From NCBI GenBank assembly GCA_963169455.1, contig CAUJDW010000104.1, forward strand, positions 1-64,000: a stretch of DNA of 64,000 nt. The letters run 5' to 3'. Positions within the stretch are counted from its first letter, which is position 1; every line of letters starts with the position of its first letter. This document shows positions 53,238 through 61,491 of the stretch, piece after piece. The DNA is from Bacteroidota bacterium (GTDB lineage: Bacteria; Bacteroidota; Bacteroidia; Chitinophagales; Saprospiraceae). The position numbers and the translations under genes are program-made. The notes below the pieces were generated by a model, which saw nothing but the letters and a program-made list of their open reading frames with translations, searched no databases and was not told the origin of the DNA.

Positions 53238-53822
53238 ATGCGATCCATCATCATATTATGCCTTTCCGCGGCTGCCGTGTTCTTCTCTTCCTGCAGCAGC
53301 CCGAAAACCACCGCCCAGTTTTACCAGCAATACAAGCACCGGGAGGGGGTCACCAATTTCAAAATGCCCGGCTGGCTCGTCTGGCTTGGCGGCGGCATCG
53401 CCTACAACTCGGTGCGGAATGAAAATTCCAGAGCCTATATCGGGCTGGCCCGCAAAGTAGGCAAAATGCGCTTTATGGCCTCCGAAGACGCCACGGCTAT
53501 CCCAGCCGAAGAGATCAGCGCCTTCCTGTCCAACATCCGCCGGAATGGCTACGAAGACCTGCTGCAGGTCAAAGATGGCGAATCCAGCTTCACCATCCTG
53601 GCGCGCGACAATGGCCAAAAACTCAAAAACCTCGTCATCCTCGGCTTCGACGATGGCGAACTCTTTTTCTTCGACATGAAATCCCGGCTCAGATACGAGG
53701 ACATTACGGAGGTGGCTAACCGCATCCTCAGCGGAGAACGCCCGGGCAGGAAGCAAAAGGAGGAAGCCGATCCGGTTCCCGACGGCCAGGATGACGCCCA
53801 GGCCGCAGCCCCGAGGGCGTAA
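53238..53822 (+). CDS. DUF4252 domain lipoprotein (2)
   Basis: 194 aa from ATG 53238, giving the lipoprotein signal MRSIIILCLSAAAVFFSSC (Cys19). An in-frame Met at 53163 lies inside the upstream inverted repeat and is unlikely. The domain matches the previous gene: FYQQYKHREGVTNFKMPGWLV, KVGKMRFMASED, DLLQVKDGESSFTILARDNGQKLKNLVILGFDDGELFFFDMKSRLRYEDI. The C-terminus is charged and low-complexity (RPGRKQKEEADPVPDGQDDA). Last gene of the sigma-anti-sigma-DUF4252 unit. Confidence 0.88.
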   Translation: MRSIIILCLSAAAVFFSSCSSPKTTAQFYQQYKHREGVTNFKMPGWLVWLGGGIAYNSVRNENSRAYIGLARKVGKMRFMASEDATAIPAEEISAFLSNIRRNGYEDLLQVKDGESSFTILARDNGQKLKNLVILGFDDGELFFFDMKSRLRYEDITEVANRILSGERPGRKQKEEADPVPDGQDDAQAAAPRA

Positions 53823-53858
53823 GGCCTGCATGGGAAGGGGGAAAGAGCCGGGAAAAGC

Positions 53859-55166
53859 CTAAACGAGATACAGGGCGAGCAGCCCCAGCAAGCCTGCCAG
53901 GAAGATCAGCCCGAAGCCGGTGAGGATATACCTGCGCATGTCCGCTGCGCCGAACCACAGGGCGATGACGGCCTTGGACAGGGTATTGCTCAGGGTGGCC
54001 AGCAAAATGGCCGAATGAGCCGTCAGGGCCGTGATGGGCCCGCCGCCCATTTTGGAAATGGAGATCGCAATAGCGTCGATATCGGCCAGCCCGGCGATGC
54101 TGCCCGACAGGAGGATGCCCCTGGCGCCGAAAACGTCATTGGCGTAATTGACAAGCAGGAGGATGCCGGTGTACAGAGCCCCGAAAAACAATGCCTCCCA
54201 AAGGTTGAGAGGGTTGCCGAGCGGCAGTTCCGCATCGGGAGCCTGATGCTGGGCCTGCTTCCGGTAAAAATACAATGCCGGCCCCAGGCTTGCGAGCAGG
54301 AGCAAACCCATGGGCAATAACAAGCCGGGCAGCAGGTGGCGGTTGAAAATCCACACCAGCGCCAGCACCCGAATGGCCATGATGGAGGCTGCCGACAGGA
54401 TAGCTACCGCACAGTGCCCCGAAAAGGCCGGCTGTTCACGGCTCTTTCGCGAAAAAACCCAGGCCACCACCGTGCTGGACATCAGCCCGCCGAATATGCC
54501 CGCCAGCAATATGCCCTTTCCCGCACCCAGAAATTTCGTCAGCATATACCCGCTGAAGCCCAGGCCCGAGATCAGGATGATGATCCAGCCTACTTCCCTG
54601 GGGTTGACCGCATTGTAGGGGCCGTAATTCTCATTGGGCAGGAATGGGAAAATGAGCAGGGCAATGACCACAAAGCGGATGAAAGCGAACAGTTCAGGCT
54701 GGGTGATGCGCCCGATAAAGGTGTGCAGCCGCACCTTCAGGGATAGCAAAGCCACCAGGACGACCATCAGCGCCAGGCTGGCCTCTACGTAACCCAGCAG
54801 GGTAGCCCCGCCCAGCAGAAAAGCCAGCATGATGGCAAATTCCGTCGTGCTGCCCATCTTTCCCTTTTTGGCGCTGGCCCGATAGGATACGATAGTCAAT
54901 CCCGCCACTCCGGCCAAAGCGGCGATGAACAGCCAGGGGGTGAATACAAAACTCAGGAGGGCGGCCAGAAACCCCAGCAACACCACGACCATAAAGGTGC
55001 GCACGCCGGCAAATATCTCCGGCTCGCCTTCCTCTTCAATATGGGAGGACAATTCCCTTTCCAGGCCAATGACAAAGCCGATACCGGCCGCCACCAGCAT
55101 CCGGATCAGAAATTCCAGGTGCGTGATCTGAAAACTGTCGGTTTGAATGATCAGGCCTTCGCCCAT
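53859..55166 (-). CDS. MgtC/SapB-type membrane protein with DUF4010
   Basis: 435 aa, about thirteen hydrophobic helices. The N-terminal MgtC/SapB-like part (about 15-150) has FLIRMLVAAGIGFVIGLERELSSH and RTFMVVVLLGFLAALL, with the TEFAIMLAFLLGGATLLGY segment. The C-terminal DUF4010 part has GWIIILISGLGFSGYMLTKFLGAGKGILLAGIFGGLMSSTVVAWVFSRKS and SGSIAGLADIDAIAISISKM. Inner-membrane protein of unknown transport role. Convergent with the DUF4252 gene. Confidence 0.9.
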   Translation of the reverse strand: MGEGLIIQTDSFQITHLEFLIRMLVAAGIGFVIGLERELSSHIEEEGEPEIFAGVRTFMVVVLLGFLAALLSFVFTPWLFIAALAGVAGLTIVSYRASAKKGKMGSTTEFAIMLAFLLGGATLLGYVEASLALMVVLVALLSLKVRLHTFIGRITQPELFAFIRFVVIALLIFPFLPNENYGPYNAVNPREVGWIIILISGLGFSGYMLTKFLGAGKGILLAGIFGGLMSSTVVAWVFSRKSREQPAFSGHCAVAILSAASIMAIRVLALVWIFNRHLLPGLLLPMGLLLLASLGPALYFYRKQAQHQAPDAELPLGNPLNLWEALFFGALYTGILLLVNYANDVFGARGILLSGSIAGLADIDAIAISISKMGGGPITALTAHSAILLATLSNTLSKAVIALWFGAADMRRYILTGFGLIFLAGLLGLLALYLV

Positions 55167-55372
55167 AGCCGGTTTTTTCTCGTTTCCCCTTCAATGTAGC
55201 AATATTTTGCAACTATTTTGGACTCCCTGGCGGCAATCTGGAACACGGCTGTGGCCCGCCGCCCCTCCATAGGCTCCCTGGCCATCACTCCGCGGGCTTT
55301 TGGCCATGGCTATCGCATTTTACTTTTCTGCATCAAATGCCGGTATGCGCATCCTGCCGGAAAGCCGGGTTA

Positions 55373-55405
55373 AGTCGTCCGACGGCTCAAAGCCGTCAGA
55401 CGACT
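55373..55405. repeat. REP-like palindrome
   Basis: 15-bp arms agtcgtccgacggct and its complement with one mismatch, 3-nt loop (caa). Isolated in the 280-bp spacer 55167-55446 between the DUF4010 start and the cupin stop. No T-run, so not a terminator. Confidence 0.65.
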
Positions 55406-55446
55406 GGCCAGGATACCCCGGCAAACGCCGGAAGCCAGCCCCGCCA

Positions 55447-55866
55447 TCAGCCGGCCTGGGCCGTGTCCACGACATTGGTATTGGTGGGCAGCCAAACCTC
55501 GTCGAAAGTGGCGACGATGTTGTTGGCGCCGCCGAAGAAGCCCAGTATCCGGGCAGTTCCGCTTCCTACGTTGCGCAGGTCGTGGGGTTCCATTTTCGGC
55601 GCCAGGGCCATCTGCCCCTTCGAGAGCCAGCCCTTCTCGCTTCCCACCAGCACTTCTACCTCGCCATCCAGCACCAGCAGCAATTCTTCGGCGCTGTCGG
55701 TATGGCGCCCAAGGTTTTTGCCAGGCTCCAGCTCGAAATAAACCGTGGCGCAATGCTCCGTACCATGAGCGCCCAGCATGGGAAAAGTGGCCCGGCAGTG
55801 CTGCGAAGGGTTGTCCCTGCCAGTGAATTCATTCAGGTCCAGTCGGTTGAGATCTACAGTTGTCAT
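55447..55866 (-). CDS. Cupin-domain protein
   Basis: 139 aa small beta-barrel protein. Cupin motif 1 is visible as LEPGKNLGRHTDSAEELLLVLDGEVEV (His/Glu metal ligands) and motif 2 in KGQMALAPKMEPHDLRNVGSGTARILGFF (PxxPHxLxN). Divergent from the AraC regulator. TAATTTTG on the minus strand (55909-55916) is a promoter-like element 42 nt upstream. Substrate unknown. Confidence 0.85.
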   Translation of the reverse strand: MTTVDLNRLDLNEFTGRDNPSQHCRATFPMLGAHGTEHCATVYFELEPGKNLGRHTDSAEELLLVLDGEVEVLVGSEKGWLSKGQMALAPKMEPHDLRNVGSGTARILGFFGGANNIVATFDEVWLPTNTNVVDTAQAG

Positions 55867-55908
55867 TTTGATCTTGATTTAAAAAAGTGGTGAAATGTTT
55901 TACAGGGA

Positions 55909-55916
55909 CAAAATTA
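55909..55916 (-). promoter_or_regulatory. TAnnTTTG promoter element for the cupin gene
   Basis: TAATTTTG on the minus strand, 42 nt before the start at 55866. Confidence 0.45.
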
Positions 55917-56138
55917 GAGGGCCGGGAAGAGGGAATATTGTAAAAACCCGACATGCTGCATTTTTCGGCCCGGTTGGCGGACGCAGGCGTTTTTTGGGGA
56001 AAACTGCGTTTACAGAAGCTCATGCCGGCCAGAGTGAAATGGCCACTTACTAATTAAGCCCCCCCGAATAATAGAAAGCGGCAAATGAGCGCCCCATTTT
56101 CCGGCAACTTTGCACCAGTAAAAGAAACCACCCGAAAC

Positions 56139-56945
56139 ATGATCGTCGAATTCCGGGAAATAAGCCCTTCTGAGGCATTGCAGCCCTATGTCGCAGGCTA
56201 CTGGCGGGCCACATTCAACAAAGAAGAAAACCCTGCGCCCTTAAGCTTCCGCGTTATGCCCAGGGGTGTTATGGAACTGGTCATGCACCTGTCGGACATG
56301 CACTGCGACCTTCCGGCGGAAGGTGGTTGGCGGCATTCCCCCGATTTCACACTGATCGGGCTGCGGGCGGAAGCCTACGAAGTGCGCTTTCGCAAAAAGG
56401 TGGAAGCATTGGGCATCCGTTTCAAACCGGACGGTTTTTTCGCCCTGTTCGGCATTCCCGCTGCCGAGTTCAGCTACCGCTCGGCCGACATGCAGGAGTT
56501 GCCGGGGCCGGCCTTCCGCGATTACAGCCGCCGCCTGCAGGAAAGCAGCTCGCCCGCAGAGCAGCTCCACCTTACAGAGCAGTTCCTCCTGAGCATGCTC
56601 GGGCAAAACAGGCGGCCCCACCCATACCTCCACGCGGCGGCAGAGCTCATCCGCTCCAAAGGCGGCGAGATCACAGTCGACGGCCTGAGCCGGCAGGTTT
56701 TTGTCAGCCCCAGGCAACTGGAACGGGAATTCAGGAACATCATCGGGCTGAGCCCCAAGGCCTGCATCCGGATCGCACGCCTCCGGCGGGCCCAGCAACT
56801 CATTGGCAAAGCGGAATTCTCCAACCTGGCGCAGCTCTCCTACCACTGCGGCTATTACGACCAGTCGCACTTCATCCGCGATTTCAAACAAATGGCCGGG
56901 CTCGCCCCCAAACGCTTCCTGGCCCGGAGGAAGGAGTTTATTTAG
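56139..56945 (+). CDS. AraC-family transcriptional regulator
   Basis: 268 aa from MIVEFREISPSEALQPYVAGYW at 56139. The 56085 in-frame start lies upstream of a promoter-like CAACTTTG (56105-56112), so the later start is favoured. The N-terminal DUF6597-type domain has APLSFRVMPRGVMELVMHLSD and GLRAEAYEVRFRKKVEALGIRFKPDGFFALFGIPAAEF. The C-terminal AraC helix-turn-helix (about 170-265) has SPRQLEREFRNIIGLSPKACIRIARLRRAQ and YYDQSHFIRDFKQMAGLAPKRF. Divergent from the cupin gene, a possible target. Confidence 0.92.
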   Translation: MIVEFREISPSEALQPYVAGYWRATFNKEENPAPLSFRVMPRGVMELVMHLSDMHCDLPAEGGWRHSPDFTLIGLRAEAYEVRFRKKVEALGIRFKPDGFFALFGIPAAEFSYRSADMQELPGPAFRDYSRRLQESSSPAEQLHLTEQFLLSMLGQNRRPHPYLHAAAELIRSKGGEITVDGLSRQVFVSPRQLEREFRNIIGLSPKACIRIARLRRAQQLIGKAEFSNLAQLSYHCGYYDQSHFIRDFKQMAGLAPKRFLARRKEFI

Positions 56946-57039
56946 GACGGGAAGGCGGAAGCTTTACCCGAACACGGGCGAAGCGAGTGGGCGGACGGAA
57001 AGGTTGCCATGGAAATTCCCTATGTTTAGGATCAAAAAC

Positions 57040-59922
57040 ATGAGGCTGTACTTTACATTCCTGCTCCTTGCTTTTACCCTTTCCTCCTATACCCAAAGCG
57101 AGCCCCCACCCTACACCCCTGCTGCCGAGCGGCTGGCGGGTTACCGGCAACGGCAGGCTCTGGCGGAGCAATCCATCGTCAATGCCATCGAATTTCGCAG
57201 CGCCGGGCCCACCATCATGAGCGGGCGGGTGGCCGACCTTGATGTCCGCGAGGAAGACCCCAGCCATTTTTTCGTCGCCTACGCCTCCGGCGGGTTGTGG
57301 AAAACCGTCAACAACGGCGCGTCATTCGAACCCCTCTTCGACCATGAAGCAGTGATGACCATTGGCGATATTGCCGTCGACTGGGCGCGCAACATCATCT
57401 GGCTGGGCAGCGGAGAGGCCAATTCCAGCCGCTCTTCCTATGCCGGCGCCGGGATGTACAAAAGCACCGACGGCGGCAAAAGCTGGCAGCACCTGGGGCT
57501 GGCCGAAACCCACCATATCGGGCGCATCGTCCTGCATCCCGACGACCCCAACACGGCCTGGGTGGCCGCCCTGGGGCGCCTCTACTCCTCCAACGAAGAG
57601 CGCGGCATCTTCAAAACCAGCGACGGCGGGGCGAGCTGGAGAAAAACCCTCTACATCGACGAAAATACCGGCGCCGTCGACCTGGTTCGCGACCCGCTGG
57701 AACCCAACACCCTTTACGCGGCCACCTGGCAGCGCGAGCGCCGCGCCTGGAACTTCGTAGAGTCGGGCCCGGGCTCGGGCATCTACAAAAGCACCGATGG
57801 CGGAGAAAGCTGGGCTCTGCTCACCACCGAAAACAGCGGTTTCCCCACCGGCCCCGGCGCAGGCCGCATCGGGCTGGACGCCGTGAAGACGGAAAATGGC
57901 GTGTTGCTCTACGCCGCTATCGACAATTTCAACCCGCGCCCGGAAAAGAAAGAGGAAGAGCGCAGGCTCACCAAAGACGAACTGCGCACCATGAGCCCGG
58001 AGGATTTCCTGAAGCTGGAAAAATATCTGGTTAAAGAATACCTGCAGCAATATGGCTTTCCCGATCGCTACGGCGCAGATGAGGTGCGCAGGCTGGTGGA
58101 AATGGGCAAGATAACGCCCAAAGCCCTCGTGGACTACGTGGAAGACGCCAATGCCCAGTTATTCGATGTGCCGGTTGTCGGCCTGGAAGTGTACCGCTCC
58201 GAAGATGGCGGCAAAAGCTGGGAGCGAACCCACGATGATTTTCTCGACAATGTGTACTACACTTACGGCTACTACTTCGGGCAGGTGCGCGCCGACCCCC
58301 TTGAGCCCGGCAGGATATTCGTAATGGGCGTTCCGATACTGCGGTCTGATGACAGCGGCGCCACTTTCGAAAGCATCGACGGCGACAATGTGCATGGCGA
58401 TCACCACGCCCTGTGGGCCAATCCCAGGCGGCCCGGCCACCTGATACTCGGCACTGACGGCGGTGTCAACATCACTTACGATAACGGCCAAAACTGGTTC
58501 AAGTGCAATACGCCCGCCGTGGGGCAGTTCTACTCCGTCGCCGTCGATATGGCGGAGCCCTACCGGGTGTATGGCGGCTTGCAGGACAACGGCGTATGGA
58601 TGGGCCCCGGCAATTATCAGGCCGGCACGGGCTGGCACGACTCCGGCCGCTACCCCTACCGCATGATCCAGGGCGGCGACGGCATGCAGGTGGCCATCGA
58701 CACCCGCGACAACACTACCGTGTACACCGGTTACCAGTTCGGCAACTATTTCCGCATCGACACCCAAAGCGGCAAAAGCGAATACATTACCCCCAAACCC
58801 GAACTCGGCGAGCGGCCCTACCGCTGGAACTGGCAGACCCCCATCCACCTTTCCGTGCACAACCAGGACATCCTCTACATGGGCGCCAACAAGCTGCTGC
58901 GCTCCCTCAACCAGGGCAGAGATTTTGAGGAGATATCCGGCGACCTGACCCGCGGCGGGCTGCCCGGCGACGTCCCCTACGGAACCCTCACCTGCATCCA
59001 CGAATCACCCCTGCAGTTCGGGCTGTTGTACTGCGGCTCCGACGACGGGCTGGTGCACCTCAGCCGCGATGGCGGCTACAACTGGCAGAACATCAGCGCC
59101 GGGCTGCCCGAGAACAAATGGGTAAGCAGCCTGCAGGCTTCCGCACATGAAAAAAGCCGGGTTTTTCTGGCCCTGAACGGCTACCGTCAGGATGATTTCA
59201 CCTCGTATCTCTACCTCTCGGACGATTACGGGCAAAACTGGAAGCCCATCGGCGGGAACTTACCCCCTGAGCCCATCAACGTACTGAAGGAAGACCCCGA
59301 TAACCCCGATATCCTGTACGTTGGCTCCGACCACGGGCTGTATGTTTCCCTCGACCGGGGCGCCAGTTTCATGTTGCTGAACAACCAGTTGCCCGCCACC
59401 CCCGTACACGCCCTGGCCATCCATCCCAGGGCGCACGAACTGGTGGTGGGCACCCATGGGCGGTCCATTTTCATAGCAGGCATCAGGGAGTTGCAACAAC
59501 TCACCAGCGAAGTGCTGGCCAAAGCCTTGCATCTTTTCTCCCTTCCGGGCATCCGCCACAGCCCCCGATGGGGCCAGGCAAACCCCTACCGCAAGCCCGA
59601 GCCGCCGGAAATGAAGATCCCATTGTACACCAATTCGGCCGGTAAGGCAAGGGTGAGCATAATCGGTGGCGGGAACCTGGTGCTACGCAGCTTCGAGGCG
59701 CCCTGCAACAGGGGCCTGAATTTTCTTTCTTATGACCTTACTATTGCTGAGAAAATTATGGATGAGTATAATAAAATACTAGAAAAAGACAGAAAGGACG
59801 ACGAGCGCCCCATTCGGGCGAAGCCTGCGAAAGACGGGAAGGCCTATTTGCAAAAAGGGAAATACAAGGTCGTGGTGGAAAAGGACGGGCAGCAGGAAGA
59901 GCGGGAATGGGAAGTGAAGTAA
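57040..59922 (+). CDS. Sortilin/VPS10-like BNR-repeat secreted protein
   Basis: 960 aa from MRLYFTFLLLAFTLSSYTQS at 57040; ATG 57022 is possible, and an in-frame start at 56803 would overlap the AraC gene and lacks a signal. A beta-propeller with many BNR/Asp-box-like units: YKSTDGGKSWQHLG, FKTSDGGASWRKTL, YKSTDGGESWALL, YRSEDGGKSWERT, LSRDGGYNWQNISAGLP, LSDDYGQNWKPIGG. Often annotated as glycosyl hydrolase or VPS10-domain protein, but no catalytic residues can be assigned. The C-terminal region ends with a small basic, AT-richer stretch (about 59740-59920). Probable secreted binding or scaffold protein. Confidence 0.88.
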   Translation: MRLYFTFLLLAFTLSSYTQSEPPPYTPAAERLAGYRQRQALAEQSIVNAIEFRSAGPTIMSGRVADLDVREEDPSHFFVAYASGGLWKTVNNGASFEPLFDHEAVMTIGDIAVDWARNIIWLGSGEANSSRSSYAGAGMYKSTDGGKSWQHLGLAETHHIGRIVLHPDDPNTAWVAALGRLYSSNEERGIFKTSDGGASWRKTLYIDENTGAVDLVRDPLEPNTLYAATWQRERRAWNFVESGPGSGIYKSTDGGESWALLTTENSGFPTGPGAGRIGLDAVKTENGVLLYAAIDNFNPRPEKKEEERRLTKDELRTMSPEDFLKLEKYLVKEYLQQYGFPDRYGADEVRRLVEMGKITPKALVDYVEDANAQLFDVPVVGLEVYRSEDGGKSWERTHDDFLDNVYYTYGYYFGQVRADPLEPGRIFVMGVPILRSDDSGATFESIDGDNVHGDHHALWANPRRPGHLILGTDGGVNITYDNGQNWFKCNTPAVGQFYSVAVDMAEPYRVYGGLQDNGVWMGPGNYQAGTGWHDSGRYPYRMIQGGDGMQVAIDTRDNTTVYTGYQFGNYFRIDTQSGKSEYITPKPELGERPYRWNWQTPIHLSVHNQDILYMGANKLLRSLNQGRDFEEISGDLTRGGLPGDVPYGTLTCIHESPLQFGLLYCGSDDGLVHLSRDGGYNWQNISAGLPENKWVSSLQASAHEKSRVFLALNGYRQDDFTSYLYLSDDYGQNWKPIGGNLPPEPINVLKEDPDNPDILYVGSDHGLYVSLDRGASFMLLNNQLPATPVHALAIHPRAHELVVGTHGRSIFIAGIRELQQLTSEVLAKALHLFSLPGIRHSPRWGQANPYRKPEPPEMKIPLYTNSAGKARVSIIGGGNLVLRSFEAPCNRGLNFLSYDLTIAEKIMDEYNKILEKDRKDDERPIRAKPAKDGKAYLQKGKYKVVVEKDGQQEEREWEVK

Positions 59923-60042
59923 ATGCGGAGGAAGGAGCATTTCTTAATCTACATCAATTTTTTTCTTCTTGCCGCCACTTTACTTTGTACCCTGAAAAAA
60001 GGCAAACAGGCCTTCATTAATTCATCAGTAAAAATCAGAGAA

Positions 60043-60591
60043 ATGGCTAACCAAGAAGCAACTGTTGCCCAGAAGTGGGCAATCGACCCGGCGCACACCG
60101 AGGTAGTATTCAAAGTCAAGCACCTGGTGATCACCACGGTTACCGGCACTTTCAGCTCTTTCGAAGGTGATGTATATTCCGAAACCGAAGATTTCGACGG
60201 TGCGGAAGTCAGCTTCAGCATCGACGTCAACAGCATCAGCACCAACAATACCGACCGCGACAACCACCTGAAGTCCGACGACTTCTTCGCGGCAGGACAA
60301 TATCCGAAGATCACTTTTGCCAATGGCATTCTGAGCAAGGTACAGGGCAGCAGTTACAAACTCAACGGCGATCTGACGATCCGGGGCGTAACGAAGCAGG
60401 TGGAAATGAGCGTGGACTACAACGGCACGGTAAAGGACCCCTGGGGCAACGCCAAAGCCGGCTTCGAGATTTCCGGCCAACTGAACCGCAAGGACTTTGG
60501 GCTGGTGTGGAACGCCCTCACCGAAGCCGGCAGCATGCTTGTGGCCGAGGAGGTGAAACTGGCCATCAGCGTGCAACTGGCTGCGGCATAA
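60043..60591 (+). CDS. YceI-family lipocalin-like protein
   Basis: 182 aa from MANQEATVAQKWAIDPAHTEVVFKVKHL at 60043; an in-frame start at 59923 precedes it by 40 residues, with a hydrophobic stretch (FLIYINFFLLAATLLCTL) that could make a signal, so the start is not fully certain. YceI fold hallmarks: WAIDPAHTEVVFKVKHLVITTVTGTFSSFEG, RDNHLKSDDFFAAGQYPKITF, GDLTIRGVTKQVEMSVDY and KDFGLVWNALTEAGSMLVAEEVKL. Binds isoprenoid-like lipids by family. Ends at a shared bidirectional terminator. Confidence 0.92.
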   Translation: MANQEATVAQKWAIDPAHTEVVFKVKHLVITTVTGTFSSFEGDVYSETEDFDGAEVSFSIDVNSISTNNTDRDNHLKSDDFFAAGQYPKITFANGILSKVQGSSYKLNGDLTIRGVTKQVEMSVDYNGTVKDPWGNAKAGFEISGQLNRKDFGLVWNALTEAGSMLVAEEVKLAISVQLAAA

Positions 60592-60629
60592 TTCAGGTAC
60601 GCCAGTTAAAAAATTCCAACTTTATTCTG

Positions 60630-60669
60630 AAAAAAGGGCTTCTTTCCGTTTAGGGGAAGCCCTTTTTTT
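60630..60669. terminator. Bidirectional intrinsic terminator
   Basis: 13-bp arms aaaaaagggcttc (60630-60642) and its complement (60656-60668), 13-nt loop, flanked by A-run and T-run, so it works on both strands. It closes the YceI gene and overlaps the stop codon of the convergent RAYT gene. Confidence 0.9.
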
Positions 60670-61372
60670 ATACAAACAAATCCTCTTCGATCATTACCGG
60701 GTCAATTGCATCCAGGTTAACCCGTTCCAAATGTGCCTGCTCAAATACCCGGCAGGCCCCAAACCAATCCAGCACTTCCCGGCGCTGAATGAGCGTGTCA
60801 GAATCCTGGAAAAACTGCCCATAGGAGCTGTATGGATAATCTCTGAAATCCCTCCAGATACCATGTAACTGGGCGTTAGCATGGATGTACAGGATCAAAT
60901 TGGTGAGATACGCATCGCTATTCACTTCAAGGCGTTTGAAGTTCTTCTGAAAGAGCGAACCATAACGCCCTTGTTGCTTATTGATTGCTTGCGAGTATCC
61001 CAGGAAGAACCTGCGGAAGCGTTCGCTGGCCCAGCGGGCGGCGGCGGCCTCCCCCTCAGGGATTCCATCGCTGCCAGGGATTCCATCGCTCATGGAGAAG
61101 TCTCCGGTAGCGATGGAATCCCTAAGGGCGATGGAATCCCTGTGCCCCAGCACGGCCGCCGCCTCCTTGATCTTCACCAGCAGGTGGAAATGGTTCGGCA
61201 GCAGGCAATAGCAATAGGTATCCAAAACAGGAGACAGGTACTTGTAATACTTGCGAAGAAAATAATCGTAGTTTTGCCGGCAGTAAAACAGCTTTTCTCC
61301 ATTATTTCCCCGGTTATATACGTGAAAGAAACGTCCGGGGAGCAGGAGGGGGGAATAGTCTTTTTTTGGCAT
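60668..61372 (-). CDS. REP-associated tyrosine transposase (RAYT, Y1_Tnp) with palindromic insertion
   Basis: 234 aa Y1/HUH-type single-strand transposase. The N-terminal LPGRFFHVYNRGNNGEKLFYC and HUH motif LLPNHFHLLVKI (His61, His63) match RAYT proteins, as does the C-terminal YIHANAQLHGIWRDFRDYPYSSYG. Between them (residues 78-105) the DNA is an 84-bp inverted-repeat block that adds RDSIA...RDSIA...SDGIP...SDGIP in frame. No IS ends or accessory genes are near, so it is a domesticated-type RAYT rather than an IS200 element. REP-like palindromes with the same core lie upstream (61453-61478). Confidence 0.88.
   Translation of the reverse strand: MPKKDYSPLLLPGRFFHVYNRGNNGEKLFYCRQNYDYFLRKYYKYLSPVLDTYCYCLLPNHFHLLVKIKEAAAVLGHRDSIALRDSIATGDFSMSDGIPGSDGIPEGEAAAARWASERFRRFFLGYSQAINKQQGRYGSLFQKNFKRLEVNSDAYLTNLILYIHANAQLHGIWRDFRDYPYSSYGQFFQDSDTLIQRREVLDWFGACRVFEQAHLERVNLDAIDPVMIEEDLFV
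61058..61141. repeat. In-frame palindromic repeat block within RAYT
   Basis: Two direct copies agggattccatcgct (61058-61072, 61076-61090) face two inverted copies (61109-61123, 61127-61141, the last with one mismatch). All repeat at an 18-bp period. The central loop (61091-61108) itself contains ggaga/tctcc. Exactly 84 bp (28 codons), no stop in the RAYT frame. Confidence 0.88.
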
Positions 61373-61452
61373 GGTTTCATGGTTTTTTGTAGTTGTTGAT
61401 TGAACAATTACAAATAAAAGGAGAGTGACTGCATTTTTTTTGCAGTGGTGGA

Positions 61453-61478
61453 GATTCCATCCCTTAAGGGATGGAATC
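61453..61478. repeat. 26-bp perfect palindrome sharing the RAYT insert core
   Basis: Perfect palindrome centred on ttaa with half-site gattccatccctt. It shares gattccatc/gatggaatc with the block inside RAYT. Sits between the divergent RAYT and WD40 genes; TATATTTG (61481-61488) begins 2 bp after it. An actgca/tgcagt pair (61426-61446) brackets a T-run nearby. Confidence 0.8.
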
Positions 61479-61480
61479 CC

Positions 61481-61488
61481 TATATTTG
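61481..61488 (+). promoter_or_regulatory. TAnnTTTG element directly before WD40 gene
   Basis: Exact TATATTTG only 3 nt before the ATG at 61492. If used, the mRNA would be leaderless or nearly so. Coincidence cannot be excluded. Confidence 0.35.
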
Positions 61489-61491
61489 CAA

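Noticed and set aside
56803..57039. N-terminal extension of the BNR-repeat protein
   Set aside because: Overlaps the AraC gene in another frame; the signal peptide begins at 57040 or 57022.
60668..61372. Complete IS200/IS605 insertion sequence
   Set aside because: No TnpB, no left-end/right-end hairpins bounding the gene; it matches single-copy RAYT layout instead.
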